Origin: Edaphochlamys debaryana
Taxonomy: Eukaryota > Chlorophyta > Chlorophyceae > Chlamydomonadales
Direction: 5' to 3'
Length of the DNA stretch: 64,000 bases
NCBI GenBank assembly: GCA_016858145.1
Contig: JAEHOE010000082.1
Span: 124,001-188,000 of the forward strand
Both the position numbers and the translations under genes were made by a program. The notes under the pieces are model-generated. The model was given only the letters and a program-made list of their open reading frames with translations, was not told the origin of the DNA and searched no databases. Below are positions 1 to 12,780 of this stretch, one piece after another (the stretch's first letter is position 1; each line of letters starts with the position of its first letter).

Positions 1-2
1 TG

Positions 3-3000
3 CACTCCCACGCCATTAGCCCGCTCGACGGCGCAGCGGCGGCGGCAGCGCTGACGTCATCTCGCAGGGCGGGGTCGATGGCCCGCGGGACGGTCCCCGT
101 GCCGCCAGCACCGACGCCGACGGCGGCGGTGGTGGCGGCAGCGACGGTAGCGGCGGCGGCAGGAGCGGCAGGGCCGCGCATGTTCCCGCCCGCCGTGTCG
201 CTCACCCGTCGCTCCAACGGGATCGCGACGGCGGCAGCCGCCGCCACGGCCTCTCCCGCCGGCGACGCCAGGTCTACCCGCGTGTCGGAGGTCGGGCTGG
301 CGGCGCCGTCAGCTCTTTCGACGGCCTCGCAGGACGACGCCGTCGCCGCCGCCATCGCCGCCATGGCCCACCCGGAGGCACCTCCGTCGCCGCTGGCCGC
401 AACTGCCGCCGCCCACGCCGACGGCACTCACGGTCACGCCGAACCGCAGCCGTTACAAGCTCACGCGCTGGCAACTGCGCCCTCCTGGGGCCTGTCCCCT
501 CAGGCCTCAGAACCGCTGGACCCAGACGTTCCGGACTCTGTCCAGACTTTGACCGGAACCGGACACGAGTCCGGAACCGGGACCGGCGCTGTACAGGACG
601 CCGGACTGGGTCCGGAGCGCTCCAGCGCCGCCGCCGTGGCGGCAGCGCGCGAGCAGATCCGGCAGCTCCAGGAGCGGCTCCAGCAGATGCAGCACCAGAC
701 CCAGGCCAAGAAGGCAGCCGAGGTAAAGCAGGAGTCGCTCGTGCCTGCGCCTGCCCAGCCCGCTGCTACGGAATCCCAGCAGTCTGCTGCGTCTGTGCCG
801 GCCCCGGCCCCGGCCCCGGCGCTTGCCGCGAGCACCGCGCCGCAGGCCGCTACGCCGGTCTCTGCCGACGCTGCACGTGCGGAGCTGCTCGCCCTGCGGC
901 AACGCGCGCTTGAGCGGGAACTGAGCGGCCAGCGGCGGCTGCAGGAGCAGCAGCAACAGGAGGAGCAGCAGCGGCGGCTGCAGGAGCAGCGGGAGCAAGA
1001 GCGGCTGCGGGAGGAGGAGCAGAAGCATCAGGAGAAGCAGCGGCGGCTGCGGGAGGAGGAGCAGCTGAGGGAGGCGGAGCAGCGGCGGCTGCAGGAGCAG
1101 CGGCTGAGGGAGGAGGAAGAGCACCGAGCGCGGGTCCTGCGGGAGCAAGAGGAGCAGGAGCAGCAACGCCTGATGCAGCAGCAGCAGCAGCAGCAGCAGC
1201 GGCGGCGGGAGCAAGAGGAAGAGCTGCTCGAGCAACAGCGTCGGGAGCTACAGCGGCTGGAAGAACAACAGCGGCAGCTGCTGGAGCAACAGCGCCGGGA
1301 GCAGGAGGTAGAGCTGCTCGAGCAACAGCGTCGGGAGCTACAGCGGCTGGAGGAACAACAGCGGCAGCTGCTGGAGCAACAGCGCCGGGAGCAAGAGCAA
1401 CAGGAGCGCATGCGAGAGCTGCAGCAGCAGGAATCGCGGGAGCAGCAGCAGCAGCAACAGCTGCGGGAGCAGGAGCAGGATCAGCTGCTTCGGCAGAAGT
1501 GGGCATTGCAGGAGCAGCTGAGGCAGCTGCGGGCGATGCAGGAGGCGGTCGCACGGGGCGACATGCCGCACGCCCAGGACCCACAATACGGCCAGGCGCC
1601 CACACCCGAGGCTCAGGCCCTGACAGCCTTTGCTGAACCAACACGAGGCGCCCCGCCGGCTGCCCTATACGCCCAGGCGGACGCACAGGCCGCCCAAACC
1701 CAGCAGCAACAGCAGCAGCAGCTGCGGACGTCGCCGCAGCAGCCGTCCTTCCAGAGCGCCGCAGGGGGCATCGAAGCCGCGGGCAGCGCACTGCCCCTGA
1801 CTGCCGCCTCCACCACCACGCCTGCCGCTGCCATCACTGCCACCAACGGCCCTTCCGCAGCCGCCGCAGCAGCTGTGCGTCCGCTGGAGCAGCAGGCCGC
1901 TGGTCCAGTGCAGACGGCGACGGAGGCACTGCCCGGGGTGGCGCCAACGGCGGCGGCTGCGCAGTCGCTGATGGGGTTGGGCGGTGCAGCGAAGCAGGAG
2001 GCGAGGCCAAGCTCGCCGCGGCGCCTGGTGGCGGCGTTTGCACGCGTGCTGAGGTGGGCATGGTGTCGCTGGCCTGGGCGTGCTGTGCCGTGCCGTGCTG
2101 TGTCGGCCGCGTCGTGCTGTGCTGTGCGTGACCTTCGCGCCTGTCCGGGTCATGGGGTGAGGCCCTGCTCTGTTACCCCTTGCCTCGGCTTCAGCATTGG
2201 CTGACGTGTTTCTCCCTTTGCGGCCGTGCCCCCTTCCTCACAACCACACGAACAGCTCTCGCCGCAACGCGCCAGGCACCGCCCCGCAGCCCAACGGCGC
2301 AGCGGCGGCCATTGCCGCCGCCTCGCCCGCCTCGCCCAAGGCCTCCTTCAGCGTCACCCAGACCATGCCTTCCTTCAGCAACACCGGCCCGGCCAGGAGC
2401 TCCACCGACGTTCCCGCTGCGACGGCCACCACTGCCGCCGCCAGCGCGACTGCGACAGCGACGGCGGCAGCGACGGTGGCAGGTACGGGGCCGTCGCCGT
2501 ACTTGCCACGGCCGTCGCTCTCCGGCAAGCCAACGGCGGCGGCGGCGGTGGCGGGTGGCGGCGCTAGCGAGGCCGTGACGTCGCCCAGCGGCGTCGGCAC
2601 CGGCGTCGTGGCCACGCGGCTGCGGCTCGGCGGCAGCGGCGCCGCCAGCAGCCCCGCCAGCGGCACCAGCGCCGTCGGCAGCCCGACCACCGCCCCCGCC
2701 GCCGCTGCCGTCGCCGCCGTCGTGCCACCGCCAGTGTCTCCATTCTTGGCCCAGGCCGCCGTCGCTGCCGCCACCCCCGCCGTTGCCGCTGAGGGCGTGG
2801 ACTTTCGGCCGCCCGGCCTGTTGCCGGTTCGCGTGCGCTCCAACGACGCCCTTCAGTCCCCGCCACACCAGCTGTCGCCGCCACAGCCGCCGCCGGGGGT
2901 GGCCATGGCCGGCGCCGGGCCTGCCGCTGCGGCCGTCACGGCGCCGCCTGCGGCTGCATCGCCGGTGACGTCGCCGCCGGCCTGGCAGGGACACTTCGCC

Positions 3001-4296
3001 GCCATCCCGCCGCTGCTGCCCTCCGCCGACAGCCCCCGCGTGCCCGCGGCGCGACAGCGCGAGGCCCCGGCCCCGGCCCCGGCCGTGGTGTTCCCAGACC
3101 CTCGGGTGGCCCACCCCCTGACTGCGCCGCAGCCCGTCCCCTCCCACCTCCCCTTCCATGCAGCCTTGCAACCAGAGCCGCCGCGGCAGGCCCAGGTCCA
3201 GGCCCAGGCCTATGTGCAGGCCCAGGCCCAGGCCCAAGCCTACGTGCAGGCCCAGGCCCAGGCCCAAGTTCCCGTGCAGCGCTACCAGCCGACCATGATC
3301 CCGTCGCATGCCTCCCCCGCGCCACCCACAGCCGCCCCGCCCCGCTACTCGCCCCCCGCCGCCGCGCCGCTTTCGTCATCCCAGCCCCTGCCCCTCCCAC
3401 CACACACCCACCCGAACCACAGCCCTTCCTCCCACCTGCAACCCCGTTCGGTACCCGACGCTTCCCCGGGTCGCCAGACGCTCGTGCCACGCTCTGCTCG
3501 GGCCACGGGGAATGCCCAGGTCCTGGACGTTCCCACACCCGACCTCTCATCTTGGGAGCCGCTGCCTCTGCCCATGTCCGCCGCCACCTTTATCGCCGCC
3601 GCATCGTCCTGGAGCAAGTGGCCGTCGGCGTCGCCCAGCCGGTCGGGCCCGGCGGCGCCGGCAGGGGCGGCGGCGGCGGCGCAGCAGCGGCACGCGTCGC
3701 CGGCGCCGCACCTGCCGGCGTCGCTGCAGAACCTGGTGCCGCAGGGGTACGCTGTGGTGAGCGGCGAGATCTTCTACCGCGGTTGCTCTCGAAGCAGCGG
3801 CGGCGGCGGAGTGGGCGGCGGCGGCGGCGGCGCGGACGAGGCCGAGCAGCCGCCGGCGGCCATGGTGCTGCTGCCGACGTCGGCGGATGCGGCGGCGGCC
3901 GCCGCAGGCCGGTCAGCGTCGCCGCTGGCGGCGATGCCGCCTGGCGGCGCCGTCAGCCCCGACGGCACGCACCTCCTGTTGCCGGCGGTTGTCGTGGTCG
4001 ACACCCGTAGCCTCTCGCCCGAGCGTGGATCATACGGCAGCGCCGTGCCGTACTCCTTACAGAGCACGACGTACGCCTCGCCTGGCAGTGCCCAGCAGCA
4101 CCAGCAGCCGTACGGAGGGATGTCACCGTACGGAGCTTCGTCGTACAGCACTCCCACGCGGCAATCGCACGGCAACGTGCGGGGCTCGACCGGCAGTGCA
4201 GTTCGCACGCCGGGGGGGAGCTCCTTGGGCGGGGGCGTGAGCCGGGCCCACATGTCTTCCCACCCCCTGCTTTTGGATGAGGATGAGGTTGAGTGA
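3..4296 (+). CDS. Low-complexity Gln/Glu/Arg coiled-coil protein, 5' partial
   Basis: Two exons are visible, 3-2053 and 2256-4296, joined by a phase-2 GT-AG intron (2054-2255, GTGGGC...AACAG) that restores an AGC serine codon. The frame is open to the left edge with no in-frame stop, so the ATG at 78 is probably internal and the start lies outside the window. The first ~200 residues are Ala/Pro/Thr-rich. From about position 640 to 1560 comes a dense Gln/Glu/Arg/Leu region predicted to be a long coiled coil, with a Q8 run and a duplicated 30-residue unit (ELLEQQRRELQRLEEQQRQL...). The rest is Ala/Pro/Gln/Gly-rich disorder with an AQAQ tract near 3190-3270. It ends in an acidic DEDEVE tail before TGA at 4294-4296. 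I recognise no catalytic or named domain and no membrane segment. A scaffold or regulatory protein is possible but is only a guess. Confidence 0.7.
1175..1400 (+). repeat. CAG run and duplicated 90-bp coiled-coil unit
   Basis: A (CAG)8 microsatellite at 1175-1198 encodes Q8. It is followed by two nearly identical 90-bp units starting near 1221 and 1311, each coding for 30 residues beginning ELLEQQRREL. The units keep the reading frame of the surrounding coiled coil, so this is in-frame expansion inside the exon. Confidence 0.8.
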
Positions 4297-6007
4297 CCGT
4301 GTGCTGGGGAGATAGGAGAATGTTAAGCAGAGGAGGATGGCGGGGTTGAAGTCGAGGGCTGCTGAAGTGCCCAACCATTAGGAGCGTAGCTCTGAGACTG
4401 CCGTCCTTGCGTGCATCGCTCGTGTGAAACGCGTGCTGAGAGGCATAAGCATTCTGGTGGCAACTGTGACAGGAGTTTCAGACCGATTGGACCGACTTGG
4501 TGTCGTGAGGCGTTGATGCGTCCTCAGAAGTTGTGGTATCGGTGTTTCTGACTTCGTTCAGTTGTGCATATTTGCGATGACGAGCGTGTGCAGGTGTTTC
4601 AGTAGCCAGTACATTGCAATTTCAGTCAGCGTGCACCCCGTTTCAAGGAGCTTTGAAGGATCTTTCGAGGAGCTCTGTGTCAATGGCAAGAAGAGAGACG
4701 AGCGGGATGCGGGCGGCGTGTCCATACATGTCGATTCGACTCATAAAGGGCTGCACGGGAGTGTCAGGGGAGTGTTTGGCTGGACCAAGGTGAGGATGTC
4801 GTGGAGGCGGCCTTGGGTCCAACCATTCCATGCATTTGCTTGACCAGGTCTGTCATTGAGGAACCTTCAGATCCAGGAAGGGCAAGGAAAGTGCCAGCAC
4901 TGACCGCGCGCCGAAGGCTGACGTGCTGCCGAAGGCTGCGAATTGTTTGTGTGTATCTCCGCTACCGGAAGTTGAGATTTGATGTTGGCGTGGCCCTCTT
5001 TGTGTGGTGTGACTGTACGGCACTCTCGTTGTTGCATGCGTGACCCTTACCCGTGCGGGTGCCCGGCGCACCTTGATGAGCGATGTGACCTGACTGGGAA
5101 GGGTCTGACCTGAAAGCACGAGCGGATGTGACCCTCTTCTGCCCCTGCTGGCCTACTGAGCCGCTGCTTGCGGAGTTCACGACCCTGTGTCGTCGCGGCT
5201 GGCTGTCACCACAGCCAGTGCGCCGTGTTGCCGCCTCCTGACCCCTTACCAGCAGGTATAGGCGGGCATAGCCCCCGCAGAGGCAATAAGCTGAGCGGGC
5301 ACACTGGTACAGATGGGCATAACAACTCAGATCGCCGGGGGTCGGAGGGCGGAGCCAGGCAAATGGGCCTTGCTTGCAGTCAGGGCCCGGGCCGACGCTG
5401 GCCACTAGAGCCTCTCAGTCACGGGAAGCACGGCGCAAGAAACAGCGTCATGACCAGAGAATAATCAGAAGAAGGCCAGGAGCGCGGCAGAGCCGAACGA
5501 AAGCGAGTTGGGTGGAGCAGCCTGTCCCTGCGCCGCCAACACCTCAGCGGCAGAGATGCTCCGGAATCAGCATGCATGCACTTCTAGGCGGGTCCATCAC
5601 AGCACCCTTTCATATGCACATAATGCGTTAAGCGCCGGTCAAGCCAATCGAGAGTCATGTGCACGCTCTGAGCCGTACTACTCCCATGTCGTGGCGGTAT
5701 GCAACTTTAGCTGTCCCTCGTATCTCTCACTGGGTTCCACGCGCACGTTGCACACACTCACTCAACTTGCTCTCTGTTTCTTCACTCAAAACTGCATGCA
5801 TGCATGTGCCATATGTGCTATGAACGCCACACAGCCCCCGCCCATGCAGTCCCTGCACTCCACACCTCCTCATCTCTTGCTCGATGACCCGTCTAGCCAG
5901 GGGACCAGGGCCCTGGGTCCGCTTGCAAGGCCACCCCGGGGTCCGCATGCACTTAAATGCAGCGAGGCTTTCCTCAGGAATAAACTTCCGCTATCGGCAC
6001 CGGTTAC
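4297..6007. other. Convergent intergenic/3' UTR region
   Basis: This 1.7-kb gap lies between the stop of the coiled-coil gene (+) and the stop of the FAS1 gene (-), so it should hold both 3' UTRs. I saw no TGTAA signal in either useful orientation. Only short unsupported ORFs are present. A palindromic motif GCGGGCATAGCCCCCGC sits at about 5262-5278 and recurs at about 25681. Confidence 0.5.
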
Positions 6008-9000
6008 TTAGCCGGAGTAGCTGGGGCACAGGAGGCGCAGCCACAGGCACGACCACGACAGCTGGGGGATGGTGGCGTCAGCGGGGAGCAGCACCGTGTC
6101 GATCACGTGGACCTGGGCGGTGCCGGCGTTGACCGCCACGTCAGCGTTGACCACCGAGGCCGTGGACTTGGCGGCGGCGAAGCGCACGCCGAACCAGCCC
6201 TTGAGGACCTTAAGCTTGGCTCTGCGGGAGAGCAGGGGACAGACTTCGTGTCGGGTAAGGTTCGGGAAGCTGTCGTACCGACCATCTAAGCCTCACAGGC
6301 TTTTGCCGGTTCAGACGTTTGAGGTACGGTGAGCCAAACGAGCTGGTGCAAGCAAGAGCAGAACCGCACTCAGGGATTCTAAGCAAGCGCTCTGACATGC
6401 ACTCCCAGGTCACAACCAGCTTTGGAGTGAAGGCACCCTGACCCCTGCCGGCCGAGCTGCCGGCCCGTTCTCACGGCCCCTCCCTCCGACTGCCCACCCG
6501 AGGAACGTCGTGAGCTCCTGGCCGTTGCTCAGGTCCGAGGCCCTAGCGGCAACGCCGGGGATAACGTGGGCCTGGGGGCGGGATTGAACGGGGAGAGAGG
6601 GGGGGGCGAGGGCGGGCGAGACGCGGTCAGGAGAGGTTGGGCACCAGTACAATAGGGGCCCGGGCGCGAGGCAGAGGAGCCGAACCAGCGCTGGTCTATC
6701 GAAGACAGGCCGCAGGCCGCATGGGAGGGCAAGGGACAGCCCTAAACAACTTTCCACTCGGTGTGCACTACCCGATGCCTAGGACCGTAGTCTGTTCGTT
6801 ACACAGCCATGTCCACAGAACGAAGGCCGCCGGAGGATGCCAAGCTGACAGGCCCCTGGAATCAGCTGCACTCGAGTTTCCGTTTCTTGACTTGCGACTC
6901 ACCGCCAGGATCTTCTTCAGGTTGGCCTTGTCCGCCAGCAGCTGGGCGGAGGAGATGCGCAGCGCGCTCAGCAGGCGGTTGAAGGCGGCGTCCTGTGGGG
7001 GGCGGTGAGAGCAGGGTTGTGGCGAGAGCATCTTTGGCGCTCGGCTCGCAGCCAACTCCAATCGAAAGCAAGCGCTCGTCCGGTCTCAACAGGGCATGGG
7101 CAGCCTGAGCAGTCAACTCACCGTGGGTGCAAGCACGGTGGCCTTGGTCTTGGGGTCGGTGAGGGCGGTCAGGAAGGCGGGGTCCGAGGCAGTCAAGGCC
7201 GCCAGGAGCGTGTTCAGCCCCGCGTTGCGCGCGGCGACGGCCACGGTGGTGGGGAAGGGGATGAGCACGGCGTCGATGACGTGGACCACGGAGCTGGGGG
7301 GAGGGCAGCGGCGGGAGGAAAAGGGTTATTGCTGAAGGGTCGGCGGGGGCGCAGGAAGCGGGCCCTAAACTGCATGTCCAGCCCGTGCCGCCACTCACCG
7401 GCCCAGACCGATCTGGATGTCAGCCGCGACCACGTTTGCCACAGTGCCGCCAACAGCCGTCACCTTGACGCCGCCGGAGACGGCGGCAACGGTCAGGCTC
7501 TTGCCAGACCTGCGGTGTGCGTGGGGGAAACGGTACTAACGTCAACTGGACTACCCGGGGCGTAACGGCGTTGTACGGCATTGAACGGCTATGAAGTACC
7601 GGTACGATTGATACCGCAATTGCCTCCTGTGTGCTGCGCGTCACGTGCGAGCCACTCACAGGAGCGTAGGCGCGGTGATGGTTCCGGTGATGGCCGAGCT
7701 GGGCACGCGCTGAGGCACGACGTGGTATCGCAGGATGTCGCCCAGGAGCGTGGGGTTGTCCAGCAGCGCGGAGGCCGAGATGCCCAGGGCGGTGAGCGTG
7801 GCGGTGAAGGCGTCCTGTGGGGGAGACAGGAGGGAGGGGGATCAGAGGGTGGAGAGGGTGGACATGGCTGGTTTAGCGAGTGGCACGGGCCTTCGAAATG
7901 CGGCCTTAAGGGCTGCCACACACTGTGCAGGCCGGTACCGGTATGTATGAGGAGCTTGGGCATGGCTCTTGCATGGGTGCCTACTGTACGGCAGACCCAG
8001 CTGGGTACGACTCCTTCCTCTCCAACCCGTCCCTTCCACAGCGCTTCACGCACGTTGGTGGGCGCGAAGACCGTGACGCGGAGCTTGGGGTCGCTCAGGG
8101 TCTGGGCCAGGCCCGCCTTCTGAACGGCCAGGAGCAGGGTGCTGAGCGAGGGGGTGCGGGCGGCGGCCTGGCGGGAAGGGGGGACACAAGGCGTGAGCTC
8201 GCATGTCTCGAGGTGAGCCCTCAAGCTAGCGCACACTTCCGCCCTGCTGGGTCCTGCTGAGCTCCGCAGCCAGGAAGGCCAAATCCAGCCATGCATGATC
8301 CGTCACCGATCCCACTTCACTTCAGCCTCGATCCAGCCTCGATCCAGCCTCGATCCAGCCCAGCCCAGCTACCCACCGACGCCACGCTCTTGAAGAAGGG
8401 CAGCAGCACGGTGTCAACCACGTGTACGAGCGAGCTGCCGGCGGCCACGTCAGCAGCGATCACGGTGGCATCCGATCCCACGGACTTGACGCTCACGCTA
8501 GACCCGGTCCTGGTGACGGTGACGTCAAGGCCAGCCCTGCGGAGCGGAGGACGAAGCATTGGCACATATGTGAGCCATGGGACACGGGGTCCACCTTGCT
8601 TGCCCTCGCACGTGACAACGAGCCAATCTATCACTGAGTGTCCTTTGCGTCAGGTCAAAATGCAAGTTGGAGGGACGGACCTGTTGCCGCCAGCAGCGTG
8701 CACACACTCACAGGGTCTTCACGGCGGTGGGGGTGGTGGGCACGGCGGCGGCCGGGACCACGGAGCCCAGGACGTGGTAGGTGAGGAGAGGGACCAGGTC
8801 CGCGCCCAGAGCCAGAAGGTCGTTGGCGGTTGTGCCGAGGTCAGCGATGGCAGAGGCGAAGGCCTGCGGTTGGGGATCGCGGTTGGTTGCGGGAGGTTGA
8901 GGATTGGTGCTAGCACGGGGAGGGGCGACGAGCGTACGGTATCCTGTCGTCGTACAGCACATGGTGTACGGCGCACACAAGCCGTACCGCGTCGGTGGGC

Positions 9001-12000
9001 GCGAACACCGTGTACGTGAGGGCGGTGGAGCTGAGCGTGGGCTTGAGGCCGGCGGCGTCGACGGCGGCCAGGAGCGTGTGGAGGTTGTTGGCGAGGATGG
9101 CGCTGTAGATGGTGGTGGGGGCGGGCGGCGGCGGGATGACGAGAGTGATGTCGGTGGGGAGCAGCACAGTGTCGATCACGTGGACCTGGGCGGTGCCGGC
9201 GTTGACCGCCACGTCAGCGACCACGACCTTGGCGTTGGACTTGGCGGCAGCGAAGGAGACCGAGCTGGCGGTCTTGGTGACGGTCAGGTTCGCGCTGCGG
9301 AAAGGGAGGGAAGGCGGAGCGCTGATCAGCGCTCTCGGGGCAGATAGCGCAAAGACACGCAGGCGCTATTGTCATCAAGCCCATTCCCTGCATTGGGAAG
9401 CACAGCTCTAGCTTGCTTGGTGGCTCACCCGCCAAAGGTGGTCACGACCTGGCCGTTGGTCAGGTCCGTGGACTTGACGGCAGCGCCCAGGATGACGTGA
9501 GCCTGCGCGGGAATCGCCAGAGATACGGGCCTAAGGCGCGAGAGGAAGCCAGCCAGCAGATGAGGAGAATCACAATCACGTAAGGATCTCACCGCCAGGA
9601 TCTTCTTCAGGTTGGCCTTATCTGCCAGCAGCTGCTCAGGCGTGAGCTTGTACGTGGCGAGCAGGCTGGCGAAGGCAGCCTCCTGCGGGTGCCAGCGGAC
9701 GGACATCGGGCGGCCAGCAAGGAGACGGGAGACATGCGTATTAAGGGGTGTGGCGTGAGGCACGGGCCGGCCGGCCGGTGGGCAGTGGGGGGTGGGAGGA
9801 ATCAAAGACAGGACCTAGTGAGGCTCTGCCACCGAGGGACACCAGTCTCACACCGCAACACACGACAATATTAGGCATAATCATGGGGACTCACAGTGGG
9901 CGCGAGCACGGTGGCCTTGGTCTTGGGGTCGGTGAGGGCGGTCAGGAAGGCGGGGTCCGAGTTCTGTACGGCAACCAGGAGCGTGCTGAGGCCCGCGTTG
10001 CGCGCGGCAACGGCCACGGTGGTGGGGAAGGGGATGAGCACGGCGTCGATGACGTGGACCACGGAGCTGGGGGGAGGGCAGGAAAGGTTGGGGGCAGGTG
10101 TGGGCGGAAAATAGAACCCAACACAGGACAACGGGACCGGGGGACAGAGGAGGGGTGCAGGGCCGGCGACAGTCGAGGACAGCGCCAGGCTACAAGGGCT
10201 CGGGATCCCCCTGGTCACGTCCGGGCCTGGGCCTGGGTCGGGGCCGTCTGGGCCCAGATCTAGATGCCACGCCCAAATCGCCCCGACCCTGCATTACTCG
10301 TGTACCGTAGCCCCGTCCCGCCTGAAACCCCGAATGGGCCCGAGAGGACAGCTCACCGGGTGCCCAGGCCAATCGCCACGTCAGCCGCAACGACGTTGGC
10401 CTCAGTGCCGCCCACGGCCGTCACCTTGACGCCGCCCGCTGCGGTGCGCGCGACAGTGAGGTTCTTGCCAGCCCTGACGCATGGGGAGGGGAGGGGCGGC
10501 ACCAGGGGATGGTGGCATCAGCTTGGGCCCGGCCTGTCGTGTTGAGGTGCCAGGGCATGGCTCAACCCAGGCACGGCCTTTGCAGCGGGCTTCCAGGTTC
10601 TGTGCGGGGGCTCTACAGCGCTGGAGTTGAGTACGGTAGGAGGCTGAGGGGGCACGTGAACACCAGGAGGCATTTCGGCGCTGGTGTGCTTTCGGGATTT
10701 TACGCCCCGGGCCACGAGGGTGCGACGCAAGCGCTAGACTCACAGCCAGGTGGGGGTGTTGATGGTTCCGGTGATGGCCGAGCTGGGCACGCGCTGAGGC
10801 ACGACGTGGTATCGCAGGATGTCGCCCAGGAGCGTGGGGTTGTCCAGCAGCGCGGAGGCCGAGATGCCCAGGGCGGTGAGCGTGGCGGTGAAGGCGTCCT
10901 GTGGGGGAGACAGGAGGGAGGGGGAAGTGAGGCGGGAGAGGGTTGACATTGGGTCGGGGCCAGCGGCGCGGGCCCTTGGTAAGCGGCCTACGTCACTCCG
11001 CGACCCGTTCTTGGGGAACGTTCACCCCACGGCCCACGCACGTTTGTGGGCGCGAAGACCGTGACGCGGAGCTTGGGGTCGCTTAAGGTCTGGGCCAGGC
11101 CCGCCTTCTGAACGGCCAGGAGCAGGGTGCTGAGCGAGGGGGTGCGGGCGGCGGCCTGGGGGGGGGGCGGAGGGAGCCGCGGTGGGGGTATCGTTGAGGA
11201 GGAGCCCCTGCACCCAACGGACTCCACTTTCTAAGCCGGAACTTGCTTGCACAGCTGGCTCCGGAACTGACCCCAAGCCTGCGAGGACGGCCCTCAGCCT
11301 TGACCTTGGGCGCACTGGCGCTGCGCCTTGCTGACTTGTCGAGAGGCCCTCGCTAGGCACCCATGAAACCCTCCTTCACCCCATGCCCAGCTGCGGACGA
11401 GCAGCCACCTCCTCCCCGCTCCCCTCGGGCCTCGTCTCCCGCTCACACCCACACCCATCCCACCGATGCGATATTCTTGAAGAACGGCAGCAGTACGGCA
11501 TTGATCACGTGGACAACGTTGCTCCGAATGACCACGTCCGCTTGCGTGACCGTGGCGTCAGAGCCAACGGCCTTGATGGAGACGCCGCTGGAGCTCCGGG
11601 TGATGGCTAGGTTGCGGTTGGCGCTGCGGAAGGGGATGCGGGGAGTGGTGGGGGTCGGGAGGTGCGGGTGAGGTGCTTGAACGGAGGCAGCAGAGCGTGG
11701 GGCCAGACAGGACTGGCTAGCGTGACGAGGCCGGGTGGGGAGGAGGGCGCGAGGGCGGTGGCTGGGCGGCGGGGGTTCCCCGGTTCCAGACCACGCGTGC
11801 TGACGACGAGCGTGCACTGCCCAGTGGGCTATTCCTCAGGTAACCATGCGAAGGCTCATCAGCACGGTCAGCGCGCCTATCCAATCAATGTTCCGGTATC
11901 TCCTGGCGGTATCTCCTGGCGGTATCTCAGGGTATCTCAGGGTACTCACAGCAGGGTCTTGTAGCTGGTGGTGCCCAGTGGGAACTGGGTGGAGCGCAGA

Positions 12001-12780
12001 GCGTTGTTGGGAAGGACGTGGTAGCGCAGCACATTGGCGATCTGGTTGAGCTGCGCGACGACATCGCCGGCTGACAGTCCCAGGTCAGAAAGCATGGCCA
12101 GCCAAGCCTGGGGGGCGTTGGGGGGCGCGAGCAAGGGTGTGTTGGATGAGGCCCCTGGGCAGACGCTTAGGGAGGCTTGGGGCGAGAGGAGACGAGCCAG
12201 GGTCTCGCCGGGGTTGCAAGACATCAACGAAGAGAAGGTCGCTTGGTTGTGGCGTGGAACGTGGGCCGCAAACTACGCGAGAGATTCGACGACCTCTGGC
12301 CGAGGTCAAGGGGTCCACGCCGGTTGACGCCAGGTGCCAGGTTGACGCCAGGGTTATGAGTGTTGAAGTTTCGGACACGGGCGGCTCGCTTACCGAGTCG
12401 TTCGGCAGGAAGAACGTGACATTGAGCCCATTCATCTGCGCCCCAACCCCTGCGAAACAGTGCACGGTTAAGCATGGAAAGGCGGCAGGATGATTGTCCC
12501 CATGCCACTCACCAGAGAGGTCTACGCTAGCCCTGAATAGCAGTGTGCCCGGAAGTGACACGGATGACATCCACGTCTGCCCCAGCACCGCTGGCGAGGC
12601 CGCCAGGACCAGCAGGCCTGGGACGGGAAGGTAGCGACCGGGCGATTTTAGGTAGTCTTGCAGACTTCAGCGCGAACACACGCGTTGTCGAAATAACCCA
12701 AATCATCAAGAGCACTGGATACTCAGCGACGCAGCGTCTTGCTTACCCGCGAGCAGCATTCGCGAAGGTTGTGTCGCCAT
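6008..12780 (-). CDS. Secreted fasciclin (FAS1) protein with six FAS1 domains, 21 exons, 927 aa
   Basis: Exons (read downward): 12747-12780, 12513-12617, 12394-12449, 11950-12107, 11464-11623, 11042-11155, 10744-10898, 10357-10473, 9895-10066, 9593-9682, 9429-9502, 8988-9294, 8712-8863, 8377-8536, 8054-8167, 7660-7814, 7399-7509, 7122-7293, 6903-6992, 6498-6571, 6008-6221. All 20 junctions are GT-AG and in phase, giving 2784 nt. The start MATQPSRMLL joins across intron 1 to a hydrophobic stretch ending SPAVLGQ, a clear signal peptide. Six FAS1 domains follow, at about 25-171, 172-316, 317-465, 466-618, 619-761 and 762-908. They show the family's TVFAPT box and the YH and HVIDTVLLP motifs. FAS1 proteins mediate extracellular adhesion, as in Volvox Algal-CAM, but here no Pro-rich domain is seen. 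The last residues after domain 6 are uncertain: another frame reads PPAVVVVPVAAPPVP, so a missed splice or indel is possible. Confidence 0.9.
6498..12107 (-). repeat. Internal ~3-kb duplication of a three-FAS1-domain unit
   Basis: Domains 1-2-3 (exons 4-12) and 4-5-6 (exons 13-21) share exon lengths (160, 114, 155, 172, 90 and 74 nt recur in order) and intron phases. Exons 6 and 15 encode the same 38 residues. Exons 7 and 16 are almost identical at DNA level, and the match runs on into the flanking intron (CTGTGGGGGAGACAGGAGG). Offsets between matching points are about 2.8-3.1 kb. This shows segmental tandem duplication, with recent origin or gene conversion. Confidence 0.88.
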
